Origin: CAVQEK01 sp964596645
Lineage (GTDB): Bacteria > Bacteroidota > Bacteroidia > Cytophagales > Cyclobacteriaceae
Direction: 5' to 3'
DNA: 64,000 nt
NCBI GenBank assembly: GCA_964596645.1
Contig: CAZQVB010000020.1
Location: 22,207-86,206, forward strand
Shown piece after piece: positions 53,393 through 63,485 of this stretch; position 1 is the stretch's first letter; every line of letters begins with the position of its first letter. The translations under genes and the position numbers were made by a program. A model generated the notes under the pieces. It was not told the origin of the DNA. It worked only from the letters and a program-made list of their open reading frames with translations, and searched no databases.

Positions 53393-53601
53393 GCGTACCA
53401 AAACCTGGATTCGGTGAAGGCACCTTGCACCCAGAGCACTGTGCATTTCTTCTGCTTACCACGCGCTCCACTGCTGTCGGATCAGACAATACATTTTTTT
53501 CTATTGGCCAGCAACAGACATCTGCCTATTGAATGAGCACCACCATGCCGGCTGCAAGGCAGAGTTTGTAAAGTGGCAGAGCTTATCACTCCATCCTAAT
53601 C

Positions 53602-56214
53602 TTATGAGGTGCTCTTCAGCACACCTTTTATTTCATTGAGCTTCATCAGTGCTTCTATTGGCGAAATGGTGTTGATGTCGATCTTGCCCAGCAACTCACG
53701 CACCTGCTCAAACTTAGGGTCGGCCTCAAACAGGCTCAATTGATAGTTTTGTTTGGGCATCGTCTCCATCTTTTGCCTGGTCTTTTGGCTTATTTTATCC
53801 TTTTCCAGGTGGTGCATGATCTCGTTGGCGCGCAGTACGATGGCATTGGGCATACCAGCCATTTGAGCCACGTGTATACCAAAGCTATGCTCACTGCCAC
53901 CCTCTGTGAGCTTGCGCAAAAAGATGATCTTATCGCCCGCTTCCTTCACGCTCACATTGTAGTTTTTAATGCGGGGAAAGTCTGTGGCCAGTTGGTTCAG
54001 CTCGTGGTAGTGAGTGGCAAACAGGGTTTTGGCGCGATGCTTTGGATGGTTGTGCAAAAACTCAACGATAGACCAGGCGATGGATATGCCATCGTATGTG
54101 CTTGTGCCTCGGCCAATCTCATCCATCAACACCAGGCTACGGTCGCTGAGGTTGTTGAGAATACTCGCCGTTTCGGTCATCTCTACCATGAAGGTAGACT
54201 CGCCCCGGGCGATATTGTCGGAAGCCCCCACCCGGGTAAATACCTTGTCGATAAGGCCTATGCGGGCCAGCTTCGCCGGCACATAGCTGCCAATTTGGGC
54301 CATGAGCACGATGAGTGCTGTTTGCCGCAGCAGTGCCGACTTACCTGCCATGTTGGGCCCCGTAATGATCATGATCTGTTGGCCTTCATTGTCGAGGTAT
54401 ACGTCGTTGGGTACATAGGCCTCGCCCGGTGGCAGTTGTTGCTCTATCACAGGGTGCCGGCCTTCTTTTATGTCGATACAGCGTTCATCTTCTACCGTTG
54501 GCTTCACATACTGGTTGGCTATGGCCAATTGAGCAAAAGCCAGCAGGCAATCTACAGTGCCCACACAGCGTGCGTTTTGTTGTACCGGCTGCACATAGTC
54601 GCCCGCGCACACCACCAGGTCGTGAAATATGCGCTGCTCTATGGCCACTATCTTTTCTTCAGCACTCAGTATTTTTTCTTCGTATTCCTTCAGTTCGGGT
54701 GTGATGTAGCGCTCGGCATTCACCAGTGTCTGCTTGCGTATCCAATCGGAAGGAACTTTTTCTTTGTGTGCATGCGTCACTTCCAAGTAGTAGCCAAACA
54801 CCTTGTTGTAGGCTATCTTGAGCGAACTGATGCCGGTGCGCTCCACTTCCTTGCGCTGCAGCTTCATCAGGTAGTCTTTTCCCGAATAGGCGATCTGGCG
54901 CAGTTCGTCCAAATCCTGATCTATGCCGGTGTTGATCATCTTGCCCTGATGGGTGAGTATGGGCACATCTTCTCGCAGTTCTTTTTCGATTTTTTCCAGC
55001 AAAAAGTCGCAGGGGCTTATCTGATCGGCAAGCTTTTTCAGCTCCGGAGTGCCTGCGGCCATCAGCAGTGCCTTGAGCGGTATCACCTGCTGCAGTGACT
55101 TTTTCAGGTGAAGCATTTCGCGTGGATTGATGCGGGCCACAGCCACCTTGCTGATGAGGCGCTCCAGATCGCTGATGTGCGAGAGCAGGGCATCGGCCTG
55201 TTCCCGTAGCGGCTCATCGTTCACAAACTTCTCCACCACTGCCAGGCGCTCGTGTATGGGTTGCAGGTCTTTCAGCGGCATCATCACCCATTTCTTCATC
55301 ATACGGGCACCCATGGGCGTCACGGTTCGGTCGAGCACATCGAGCAGCGGTATGCCCCCATCCTGCTGAGGGTACACCAGCTCCAGATTGCGTATGGTAA
55401 ACTTATCAAGCCATACAAATCGCTCTTCTTCCAGCCTGGCAATGGAGGATATGTGCCGGGTTTCTTTGTGTTCTGTTTCTTCCAGATAGAAGAGCACCGC
55501 ACCCGCCGCCGTGATCCCAGCGCGCATGCTATCGATGCCAAAGCCTTTCAGGGTGGTGGTATGGAAGTGGCTGGTGAGCTTTTCGTAGCCGTAGTCGAAG
55601 GTGAAAACCCAGTCGTCCAGACAGAAGGTGTTGTATTTGTCTTTGAACACTTCAGCAAAGCTTTTGCGATGCTTTTTTTCATAGATCACTTCGGAGGGGG
55701 CAAAGTTTTGCAGCAGGTTGTCGATGTATTCGATGGGGCCCGAAGCGGTGTAGAATTCACCCGTGGAAAGGTCCAGGAAGGCCACTCCCGTATCGTCGCC
55801 ATTGAGGTGCACAGCGGCGAGGTAGTTGTTTGACCGTCTTTCCAGCACCTGGTCGTTGAACGAGAGGCCGGGCGTAACGAGCTCTGTTACACCGCGCTTT
55901 ACAATGCCTTTGGCCGCCTTAGGGTCTTCGAGCTGATCGCAGATGGCCACCCGAAAACCTGCTCGCACCAGCCGGGGAAGGTAGCTGTCCAAGGAATGGT
56001 GCGGAAAACCCGCCAGGGCCACCGAAGATGCCGCCCCATTGCTGCGCTTGGTGAGCACGATGTCGAGCGTTTTGGCAGTGCGCTCGGCATCTTCGCCGAA
56101 GGTTTCGTAGAAATCGCCCACGCGAAAGAGTAATAACGCACCGGGGTGGCGCGCCTTTATGGCGTTGTATTGCTTCATCAGCGGTGTTTCTTTTGTCGCT
56201 TTAGCCATCGGCAC
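53602..56214 (-). CDS. mutS: DNA mismatch repair protein MutS
   Basis: An 870-residue mismatch-recognition ATPase. The N-terminal mismatch-binding domain has the Phe-x-Glu motif in RVGDFYETFGEDA. The ATPase shows Walker A ITGPNMAGKSALLRQ and Walker B VLMDEIGRGTSTYDG, and the C-terminal helix-turn-helix is present. Length is normal. Divergent from the SpoU methyltransferase gene. Confidence 0.97.
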   Translation of the reverse strand: MPMAKATKETPLMKQYNAIKARHPGALLLFRVGDFYETFGEDAERTAKTLDIVLTKRSNGAASSVALAGFPHHSLDSYLPRLVRAGFRVAICDQLEDPKAAKGIVKRGVTELVTPGLSFNDQVLERRSNNYLAAVHLNGDDTGVAFLDLSTGEFYTASGPIEYIDNLLQNFAPSEVIYEKKHRKSFAEVFKDKYNTFCLDDWVFTFDYGYEKLTSHFHTTTLKGFGIDSMRAGITAAGAVLFYLEETEHKETRHISSIARLEEERFVWLDKFTIRNLELVYPQQDGGIPLLDVLDRTVTPMGARMMKKWVMMPLKDLQPIHERLAVVEKFVNDEPLREQADALLSHISDLERLISKVAVARINPREMLHLKKSLQQVIPLKALLMAAGTPELKKLADQISPCDFLLEKIEKELREDVPILTHQGKMINTGIDQDLDELRQIAYSGKDYLMKLQRKEVERTGISSLKIAYNKVFGYYLEVTHAHKEKVPSDWIRKQTLVNAERYITPELKEYEEKILSAEEKIVAIEQRIFHDLVVCAGDYVQPVQQNARCVGTVDCLLAFAQLAIANQYVKPTVEDERCIDIKEGRHPVIEQQLPPGEAYVPNDVYLDNEGQQIMIITGPNMAGKSALLRQTALIVLMAQIGSYVPAKLARIGLIDKVFTRVGASDNIARGESTFMVEMTETASILNNLSDRSLVLMDEIGRGTSTYDGISIAWSIVEFLHNHPKHRAKTLFATHYHELNQLATDFPRIKNYNVSVKEAGDKIIFLRKLTEGGSEHSFGIHVAQMAGMPNAIVLRANEIMHHLEKDKISQKTRQKMETMPKQNYQLSLFEADPKFEQVRELLGKIDINTISPIEALMKLNEIKGVLKSTS

Positions 56215-56305
56215 GCTTTTACATGAAATGTATGGGGACCTACCGCGAAGATATTTATTCTATTTTTGCCCTAAAAACGAAGGAGGATAATAACCTACAG
56301 GTATC

Positions 56306-56842
56306 ATGAGGAAGCTGCGCAATGATGAACTCGGCCGGATAAGCGCAGAGGATTACAAATCTGCAGAAAAAAATCCCATCGTGCTGGTGCTGGACAATGT
56401 GCGAAGCATGAACAACACCGGCTCCGCCTTTCGCACGGCAGACGCCTTTGGGGTAGAGCGACTTGTGCTCTGCGGCATTACGGCCACACCGCCCCACCGC
56501 GAAATCAACAAAACTGCCTTGGGCGCTACCGAAAGCGTACCCTGGAGCTATGAAGAAGATACCTTGCGCGCCATAGAGCAATTGAAAGCTCAGGGCTATC
56601 GCGTAGTATCTGTAGAGCAGGCTGACCAATCGGTGATGCTACCCGCATTTGAGGCAAACACCGGAGAAAAGCTCGCTTTGGTGTTTGGCAATGAGATAAA
56701 AGGTGTGGATGAAGAGGTGGTCAGTCTGTCGGATGTGGTCATTGAAATACCGCAATACGGCTCCAAGCATTCGCTCAATATATCGGTGAGCATAGGTGTG
56801 GTACTGTGGGATATCCTGAGTAAATTGAGGTTTTATGATTGA
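56306..56842 (+). CDS. SpoU/TrmH family RNA 2'-O-methyltransferase
   Basis: A 178-residue SPOUT-fold enzyme that methylates ribose in tRNA or rRNA. All three family motifs are present: DNVRSMNNTGSAFRTADAFG, LVFGNEIKGV and IPQYGSKHSLNISVSIGV, which form the knotted AdoMet site. Too short for an N-terminal RNA-binding extension. A TATTTTTG box at 56261 could be its -7 element. Confidence 0.93.
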   Translation: MRKLRNDELGRISAEDYKSAEKNPIVLVLDNVRSMNNTGSAFRTADAFGVERLVLCGITATPPHREINKTALGATESVPWSYEEDTLRAIEQLKAQGYRVVSVEQADQSVMLPAFEANTGEKLALVFGNEIKGVDEEVVSLSDVVIEIPQYGSKHSLNISVSIGVVLWDILSKLRFYD

Positions 56843-56980
56843 ATTGGCTTTTTCAAATATGGCAAGAGAAAGATTTTAAGGTGGGTAAAAAAACCATTGC
56901 AATTTCCATTTCACTCGATCAGGAATCAAAAAATCACCAACACACCAACTCGATTTGCCATAAGCCGCTACCAAATAAAT

Positions 56981-57343
56981 ATGCGAAATTATATAAAAGA
57001 AGACGATCCTTTCATAGTGCCTACCAACGATATGAAACTGATCGAGGAGCACTTTGGCAATGCAAGCAACAAGTACGACGGCTGTAGTGTGGCCCGCATG
57101 GAAGTGCCGCCGCAGTGGAAGGAGCCCTTTCAAAATCCGGAATTTGATGAGTTCACACTCATGATGAAAAACAAACTCTTGATAGAGATAGACGGCGAAA
57201 AGATAGTGCTTGATGCAGGGCAGTCGATACTGGTGCGTAAAGGCGCACGTGTACGCTACTCCAATCCCTATGATTACCCGGCCGAATACTGGTCGATATG
57301 CCTGCCCCCGTTTTCTATAGACACTGTGCACCGTGAGAAATAA
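56981..57343 (+). CDS. Cupin domain protein
   Basis: A 120-residue single cupin. The core block EFDEFTLMMKNKLLIEIDG, followed by DAGQSILVRKGARVRYSNP, is cupin-like, but the metal-binding His residues are largely missing, so it may be a small-molecule binder, not an oxygenase. The ATG at 56981 opens the conserved part; the earlier frame start at 56897 adds 28 residues with no clear relation. Role unknown. Confidence 0.75.
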   Translation: MRNYIKEDDPFIVPTNDMKLIEEHFGNASNKYDGCSVARMEVPPQWKEPFQNPEFDEFTLMMKNKLLIEIDGEKIVLDAGQSILVRKGARVRYSNPYDYPAEYWSICLPPFSIDTVHREK

Positions 57344-57417
57344 TGCCATCCGCCTGTAAGTATACGATGAGCACTAACTGCTTCAGTATGTTCAATACCC
57401 GGCAAGCCCTAAAATAA

Positions 57418-57439
57418 ATTGTAGAAATAAATCTACAAT
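57418..57439. promoter_or_regulatory. Perfect 8-bp inverted repeat upstream of the M48 gene
   Basis: ATTGTAGA and TCTACAAT are separated by AATAAA. It lies between the cupin gene and the M48 gene, about 110 bp before the latter. Operator-like; no T run, so it is not a terminator. Confidence 0.45.
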
Positions 57440-57550
57440 CAATTGCCTGATGTCAAGGTCATTCCTATCACAAATGGGCATATGCCCCATGGCATCAATT
57501 TTGGCTTTGCGCATGCCAACCTGCAAGAGTTAAAGCCAAACCACAATAAA

Positions 57551-58993
57551 ATGCTACGCTACCAGCACCTACCCCTCATTTTAATCATCGCCATTTCGTA
57601 CACATTGCAAGGATGTGTAACCAACCCCGTGACCGGCCGCACCAACCTGATGCTGATGTCCAAAGAACAGGAAATAGCCATGGGCCGCGACGCTGACCCA
57701 CAGATTGTGGCCGAATTTGGACTGTATGAAGACGAAAAGCTGCAGCAGCTCATCGACAGAAAAGGTCAGGAAATGGCGGCCATATCCCACAGGCCCGACC
57801 TGAATTATGAATTTAAAATCGTCGATTCTCCGGTGGTGAATGCCTTTGCCGTGCCCGGCGGCTACGTGTATTTTACCCGGGGCATCATGGCACATTTCAA
57901 CAACGAGGCTGAGTTTGCCGGCGTGCTGGGCCATGAAATAGGGCACATAGCTGCCCGGCACTCCGCCCAGCAGTACAGCAAATCGATGATCGCCGAACTC
58001 GGCCTGGCCGTAGGCTCGGCATTGTCAGACGAGTTCAGGCAGTTTTCAGACCTGGCCTCTCAAGGTGTGGGACTGCTCTTTCTCAAATACAGCCGCGACC
58101 ATGAGCGGCAATCCGATAAACTTGGGGTAGAATACTCCATCAAGACAGGCTACAATGCCCACAAAATGGCTGAATTCTTCAAAACACTCGACCGCATGCA
58201 AGGCAGCCGCGAGACTGGCACTCTTCCTGAATTCCTGTCATCACACCCACTGCCGGCCAATCGCTACAAAAGAGTGCTCGAGCTGGCCGATGAGTTTCAG
58301 GCCGAACTCAACGCCACCAACCTGGAAGTAAACAGGGACCGCTACCTGGAACTGATCGACGGCCTGGTGTACGGTGCCGATCCCAAACAGGGCTACGTGG
58401 CAGAGGGCGTCTTCTACCATCCGGTGATGAAATTCCGTTTTCCTATACCCGCACAATGGCAAGTAAATAACACTCCGAGTCAGGTGCAGATGGCACCACC
58501 CAATGGGGAAGCCATTCTTATATTGGGGATTGGCCAGGGCAGTTCTCCACAAGAGGCCGCCTCCAATTTTGCCCAGCAAAACCAGCTGCAGGTGATCGAT
58601 ACCTACAACACCCAGATCAACGGGTTTCAGGCGGTGGAGCTATTTGCTGACCAGCAGCAGCAAAACGAGGTGATCAGGTTGGGCTGCTACTTTATCGCCT
58701 ATGGCGGCACCATCTTTCAATTTGTAGGTGTGAGCCGGCAAAAAGATTTCAATCAGTTGTTGCCCGTTTTTAATGCTACGGCAAGAAGCTTTGCCCAGCT
58801 CACCGATCCGGCACGCATCAATGTGCAGCCGGAGCGTATACGGGTACGAGAAGTGGGCCGCTCTGCCACATTGGAGTCGGCGCTGCGCAACCTGGGTGTG
58901 CCACAAGACCGCCTTCAGGAGGTAGCCATTGTAAACAGCATGATGCTGGACCAGCAGATAGCGGCCGGTACCAAGATCAAAGTGATAGAATAA
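57551..58993 (+). CDS. M48 family metalloprotease lipoprotein
   Basis: A 480-residue zinc protease of the M48 (BepA/YcaL-like) group. The ATG at 57551 gives a lipoprotein signal with lipid Cys22 (LQGC). The zinc site is HEIGH (His128, Glu129, His132) and the third-ligand region is KYSRDHERQSDKLGVEYS. The C-terminal third ends in a LysM-like tail (SMMLDQQIAAGTKIKVIE). It is probably an outer-membrane quality-control protease. A start at 57443 would add 36 polar residues ahead of the signal. Confidence 0.92.
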   Translation: MLRYQHLPLILIIAISYTLQGCVTNPVTGRTNLMLMSKEQEIAMGRDADPQIVAEFGLYEDEKLQQLIDRKGQEMAAISHRPDLNYEFKIVDSPVVNAFAVPGGYVYFTRGIMAHFNNEAEFAGVLGHEIGHIAARHSAQQYSKSMIAELGLAVGSALSDEFRQFSDLASQGVGLLFLKYSRDHERQSDKLGVEYSIKTGYNAHKMAEFFKTLDRMQGSRETGTLPEFLSSHPLPANRYKRVLELADEFQAELNATNLEVNRDRYLELIDGLVYGADPKQGYVAEGVFYHPVMKFRFPIPAQWQVNNTPSQVQMAPPNGEAILILGIGQGSSPQEAASNFAQQNQLQVIDTYNTQINGFQAVELFADQQQQNEVIRLGCYFIAYGGTIFQFVGVSRQKDFNQLLPVFNATARSFAQLTDPARINVQPERIRVREVGRSATLESALRNLGVPQDRLQEVAIVNSMMLDQQIAAGTKIKVIE

Positions 58994-59148
58994 CAGAGGC
59001 CATACTTGCGGTATAGTCAGCCTTAAAATGTGTCAGATATGCTTGATAAAGGGTTTTCCAAACCAAGAAACACCGCCTATGGTTGGTAAATACATGAAAA
59101 CAATTTTTTAGCCTACATTTAGAGAGACTCCAACTGACGGCACTACCT

Positions 59149-60753
59149 ATGCACACCTATGATTCTAAAGTTGACCCGGGGCAAAAAGAATTTCAGCAAA
59201 ATGTAAAAAACTATCAGGCGGTCAGAGATCGGTACGATCAGATTCTGCAGTCGGTATTGCAGCGCGACAATGATAGCAGCATAAAGCGGCATAAGCAAAG
59301 GGGAAAGCTCACTGCCCGGGAGCGCATCGACAGGCTGGTAGACAATGATACTTTTCTTGAACTTTCTCCATTGGCAGCTTATGGCATCAAAAACAATGAG
59401 TTTCCCTCTGCCGGCATCATCACAGGCATAGGCGCCGTACATGGGCGCGACGTGGTGATCATAGCAAACGATGCTACCGTAAAGGGTGGCACCTACATGC
59501 ACCTCACCATCAAGAAGCACCTGCGCGCACAGGAAATCGCCTTACAAAACCTGCTTCCCTGCATCTATCTGGTCGACTCGGGCGGGGTGTACCTGCCCGA
59601 CCAGGATGAGGTTTTTGCCGATCGTTTTCATTTTGGGCGATTCTTTCATTATCAGGCACGCATGTCGGCTTTGGGCATTCCGCAGGTGGCCGTGGTGATG
59701 GGCTCATGCACAGCAGGCGGCGCCTATGTGCCGGCCATGAGCGATGAAGTGATCATGGTACGCGAACAGGGCACCATTTTCATCGGTGGCCCACCGTTGG
59801 TAAAAGCGGCCACCGGCGAAGAGGTAAGTGCCGAAGAGCTCGGCGGAGCGGCCATGCACACCGCCAAGTCGGGTGTGGCCGATTACCTGGCCGAAAATGA
59901 TGAAGAGGCACTTGCACTATGTCGCGATCTCTTTCTGAACATACCCAAAATAAAAGGACAACAAGCCGATCGTACTGAAGCCGATGAGCCCGTGTATAAG
60001 GCAGAAGAAATACTTGGATTGGTGCACAACGATGCCCGCCGGGTGATAGACGCAAGGGAGATCATTCTGCGCCTGGTGGATAAAAGCATATTTAATGAAT
60101 TCAAGGCCAGATACGGCAAAACACTGCTCACAGGTTTTGCCCGGATTGATGGTTACCTGGTAGGCATCATTGCCAGCAATGGCATTTTATTTTCAGAATC
60201 TGCTCTTAAGGGTACGCATTTTATCGAATTGTGCTGCAGCCGCAAGGTGCCCATCATATTCCTGCAAAACATCACCGGGTTCATGGTCGGTAAATATTAT
60301 GAGCAGGGTGGGCTGGCCAAAGATGGCGCCAAGATGATACACGCTGTGGCCAATGCCAATGTGCCGAAAATTACTCTGGTGTTTGGCGGCTCATACGGGG
60401 CTGGCAACTACGCCATGGCCGGCCGGGGCTACGACCCCCACTTTCTATTTATGTGGCCCAACGCCAAAATCTCCGTAATGGGTGGTGAACAAGCCGCCAA
60501 TGTATTGGTCACCATCAAGGAAGACCAGCTTGGGGCACAGGGCAAAACAATGCAAAAAGAAGAGGCGGAAAGGCTTCGCCAGGAGATGCATAAAAAATAT
60601 AATGAAGAAGGCTCCTGCTACTACAGCACAGCCCGCCTGTGGGACGACGGCATCATTGACCCGCTGCACACACGCCAGGTATTAGCCAGATGCCTGCGCG
60701 TGGTGCACAACCGACCCTTTGAAGAAACCCGATTTGGCGTCTTCAGGATGTGA
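59149..60753 (+). CDS. Acyl-CoA carboxylase carboxyltransferase, methylcrotonyl-CoA type
   Basis: A 534-residue beta subunit that moves the carboxyl group from biotin to an acyl-CoA, most likely 3-methylcrotonyl-CoA in leucine breakdown or geranyl-CoA in terpene breakdown. Oxyanion-hole regions are VKGGTYMHLTIKKH, SGGVYLPDQDEVF and GSCTAGGAYVPAMSD in the N-half, and GGSYGAGNYAMAGRG in the C-half. The alpha subunit is not in view. First gene of an operon with a hydratase and AtuA. Confidence 0.9.
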   Translation: MHTYDSKVDPGQKEFQQNVKNYQAVRDRYDQILQSVLQRDNDSSIKRHKQRGKLTARERIDRLVDNDTFLELSPLAAYGIKNNEFPSAGIITGIGAVHGRDVVIIANDATVKGGTYMHLTIKKHLRAQEIALQNLLPCIYLVDSGGVYLPDQDEVFADRFHFGRFFHYQARMSALGIPQVAVVMGSCTAGGAYVPAMSDEVIMVREQGTIFIGGPPLVKAATGEEVSAEELGGAAMHTAKSGVADYLAENDEEALALCRDLFLNIPKIKGQQADRTEADEPVYKAEEILGLVHNDARRVIDAREIILRLVDKSIFNEFKARYGKTLLTGFARIDGYLVGIIASNGILFSESALKGTHFIELCCSRKVPIIFLQNITGFMVGKYYEQGGLAKDGAKMIHAVANANVPKITLVFGGSYGAGNYAMAGRGYDPHFLFMWPNAKISVMGGEQAANVLVTIKEDQLGAQGKTMQKEEAERLRQEMHKKYNEEGSCYYSTARLWDDGIIDPLHTRQVLARCLRVVHNRPFEETRFGVFRM

Positions 60754-60822
60754 AAAATTCCTGATGGGCCTGCTCAAATAGATTGCTATGTTTTCCACCT
60801 GTAGCCTTAAATCATGCACACT

Positions 60823-61611
60823 ATGAAATATGAAACCATTATTATGGAAGTACAGCAGGATGTGGCCATCATCTGGCTGAACCGCCCTGAAGTAAGAAAT
60901 GCATTCAACGAAGTGATGATCGCAGAAATCACGCATGCCGTAGAGTACATTCATAAGCTGGACGGCATCCGCCTGATCATGCTGCGCGGCAAAGGCCCCG
61001 GATTTTGTGCAGGGGCCGATCTCAACTGGATGCGACAAGTGGCGGGATACGACCGCCATCAGAACTATGAAGAAAGCCTCAATCTCTCGCGCTGCTTTTA
61101 TACATTATACACCTCGCATATAGTGACATTGGCTGTAGTACATGGTGCGGCCATTGGCGGGGCAAACGGTCTTCTCTCCGCCTGTGATGTGGCCATTGCC
61201 ACCGACGACGCCGTCTTCTCCCTCAGCGAAGTGAAGATAGGCATCGTGCCTGCATGCATATCGCCTTACGTGCTGAAGCGTGTGGGCGAGTACAATGCAC
61301 GCGACCTAATGCTCACCGGCAGGCGCTTTGATGGCCTCGAAGCCAAGGCTCTGGGGTTGGTCAACTACGCCGTAGCGCCCGAAGCACTGGATGCGCGTGT
61401 AGTGGCTTTTATAGAAAACATAAGAAGTTCGGGACCCCAGGCGCTGCGGGTGTGCAAAGACTTATTGCAAAATGTGAGCAATCACTGGACGCTGCGTGAG
61501 GCATTCACCAAAACGGCCAGCATTATAGCCGACATTCGTGTGTCCGATGAAGGCCAGGAAGGCATGAACGCCTTTCTGGAGAAACGAAAGCCTCACTGGG
61601 TACACGAGTAG
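60823..61611 (+). CDS. Enoyl-CoA hydratase family, methylglutaconyl-CoA hydratase type
   Basis: A 262-residue crotonase-fold hydratase. CoA/oxyanion blocks are FCAGADLNWMRQ and HGAAIGGANGLLSACD, with SEVKIGIVPACISPYVLK carrying the catalytic Glu, a pattern typical of methylglutaconyl-CoA hydratase (LiuC/AtuE). The ATG at 60823 (MKYETIIME) is preferred over 60814. It would follow the carboxyltransferase in the pathway. Confidence 0.9.
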   Translation: MKYETIIMEVQQDVAIIWLNRPEVRNAFNEVMIAEITHAVEYIHKLDGIRLIMLRGKGPGFCAGADLNWMRQVAGYDRHQNYEESLNLSRCFYTLYTSHIVTLAVVHGAAIGGANGLLSACDVAIATDDAVFSLSEVKIGIVPACISPYVLKRVGEYNARDLMLTGRRFDGLEAKALGLVNYAVAPEALDARVVAFIENIRSSGPQALRVCKDLLQNVSNHWTLREAFTKTASIIADIRVSDEGQEGMNAFLEKRKPHWVHE

Positions 61612-61663
61612 TGAGTTGAATAGACAGCACCGCCGGCATCTTTTATTCTTTATATAAACACCC

Positions 61664-63466
61664 ATGAAAAAAACGATTCGCATCGGCAATGCCAGCGGGT
61701 TTTGGGGAGACGACCCCACCGCCATCAGACGCCAGCTGAAGTCAGGCAAACTGGATTTTCTCAATGCCGACTACCTGGCCGAAGTATCCATGAGCATTCT
61801 GAGTAAGCAGCAATCGCGCGATCCACAGAAGGGCTTCGTGGCCGACTTCATCGAGCACATGCTGCTGGCGGCCGACGAACTGGCGCATTGCGAAACCAGG
61901 ATCATCACCAATGCAGGCGGCAATAATCCCATCGCCTGTGCGCACGCACTCCAAAGCGCACTGCAGGCCAAAGGAATTAAGAAACGCATATTTGCCGTTA
62001 CCGGCGACAACATCGTGGCGCGCATCACAGCGCTGCAGCAGGCCGAAGTCTCGTTTCAAAATATGGAAGATGGCCGCTCATTTCATAATGTGGCCGGGGC
62101 TATGGCCACCGCCAATGTGTACACCGGCTCCCAACCTGTGGCTGCTGCCCTCGATGCCGGTGCCGACATAGTGATAGCAGGCCGTATTGCCGACAGCGCC
62201 CTCACCATCGGGCCATGCATGGCTGCTTTCCACTGGAGTTGGCAAGACTACGACAAACTTGCCGCCGCCATGATTGCCGGGCACATCATCGAGTGCGGCA
62301 GCCAGGCCACGGGGGGCAACTTTACCGATTGGGAACAAATCACCAACTGGAGCAACATGGCTTTTCCCATCATAGAAATGCACGCCGACAGTAGTTTCCA
62401 CGTCACGAAAGCTACCGGCACGGGTGGTCTGCTCAACCAATGGACGGTGAAGGAGCAATTGGTATATGAAATTGCCGACCCAGCGCATTATTTTGGTCCC
62501 GATGTGGTGGCAGACATCAGCAGCATATTGCTGCGCGACGACGGCCCGGACAAAGTGCTGGTACAGGGGGCAAAAGGAAAGCCGGCGCCGGCGCATTGGA
62601 AAGTATCAATGTCGTACCGCGACGGATACAAAGCTACAGGCAGTGTGCTGGTAAGCGGAGCAGCCGCACGCCAAAAGGTCGACGTGCTGAAGCGCGCCCT
62701 ATGGAGCAGGTTTGCTATTGATTTTGAAAAAAAATCCACCCAGGCCATAGGCTACAACGCCTGCCATCAGGACCTCGCACCGGAGCACCAGCCCAACGAA
62801 GTGCTGCTTCAGTTCACCGTATTCGATCACGACCACGCCAAAGTAGAACTGTTCTCACGCTTTCTCTCTTCTCTCATTCTCAGCGGACCGCAGGGTGTAG
62901 CTGCTACCGGTGGTCGCCCAAAGGTGCAGGAAGTAATGCGCTACTGGCCTGCTCTGGTGCCTGCCAGGCTCATACCATCGGAAGTAGCCGAGGTGGAAAA
63001 GGACGGGGAAGTGCGGCCTTTGCCTTTCCGGCAGCAATGGCATGAAGCGGATTATGCCATTGCTAAGCCCTCTGAGGCTGAGACGGAAAAAGCCGGCATT
63101 GATTTTATCAATACAGAAGAGCCAACCCGCCCGGTGCCCTTGAAGAAAATCTGTTTGGCGCGCTCAGGCGACAAAGGCGATATGGTCAATATCGGCGTGC
63201 TGGCACGCAATGAAAAAATATATGATTTTCTACTCGATCGGCTCACCGCCGAACAGATCAAAATCTGGTTTCGCAGTATGTGCCTGGGAGAGGTAACGCG
63301 CTACGAGCTGCACAACCTGCTGGCTTTAAATTTTACTTTGGAACAAGCGCTTGACGGAGGCGGCACTTACTCCGGCAGGGCAGACCCACAGGGCAAAACT
63401 TTCGCTGCAGCGCTGCTTCAGTTGCACATAGATGTACCGCAAAGCGTGCTCAATTCTCTTTTATAA
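61664..63466 (+). CDS. AtuA-like acyclic terpene utilisation family protein (long form)
   Basis: A 600-residue protein of the DUF1446/AtuA family. The N-terminal two-thirds hold the family core (RIGNASGFWGDDPTAIRR, ITNAGGNNPIACAHALQ and DIVIAGRIADSALTIGPCMA). The last part is a fused AtuA-like ferredoxin-fold domain (CLARSGDKGDMVNIGVLARN), which in some bacteria is a separate protein. AtuA is required for citronellol growth in Pseudomonas, with unknown reaction. Here it sits between a hydratase and an acyl-CoA dehydrogenase. Confidence 0.9.
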   Translation: MKKTIRIGNASGFWGDDPTAIRRQLKSGKLDFLNADYLAEVSMSILSKQQSRDPQKGFVADFIEHMLLAADELAHCETRIITNAGGNNPIACAHALQSALQAKGIKKRIFAVTGDNIVARITALQQAEVSFQNMEDGRSFHNVAGAMATANVYTGSQPVAAALDAGADIVIAGRIADSALTIGPCMAAFHWSWQDYDKLAAAMIAGHIIECGSQATGGNFTDWEQITNWSNMAFPIIEMHADSSFHVTKATGTGGLLNQWTVKEQLVYEIADPAHYFGPDVVADISSILLRDDGPDKVLVQGAKGKPAPAHWKVSMSYRDGYKATGSVLVSGAAARQKVDVLKRALWSRFAIDFEKKSTQAIGYNACHQDLAPEHQPNEVLLQFTVFDHDHAKVELFSRFLSSLILSGPQGVAATGGRPKVQEVMRYWPALVPARLIPSEVAEVEKDGEVRPLPFRQQWHEADYAIAKPSEAETEKAGIDFINTEEPTRPVPLKKICLARSGDKGDMVNIGVLARNEKIYDFLLDRLTAEQIKIWFRSMCLGEVTRYELHNLLALNFTLEQALDGGGTYSGRADPQGKTFAAALLQLHIDVPQSVLNSLL

Positions 63467-63485
63467 AAAATAACAGACAACACCG

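Noticed and set aside
53393..53601. Possible tRNA or small RNA between the STAS-like gene and mutS
   Set aside because: No cloverleaf or conserved tRNA T-arm could be built from the sequence; nothing beyond the terminator is supported.
53740..55098. 452-codon open frame on the plus strand
   Set aside because: It is antisense to mutS across conserved motifs and shows no signal or family likeness; it arises from the codon pattern of mutS.
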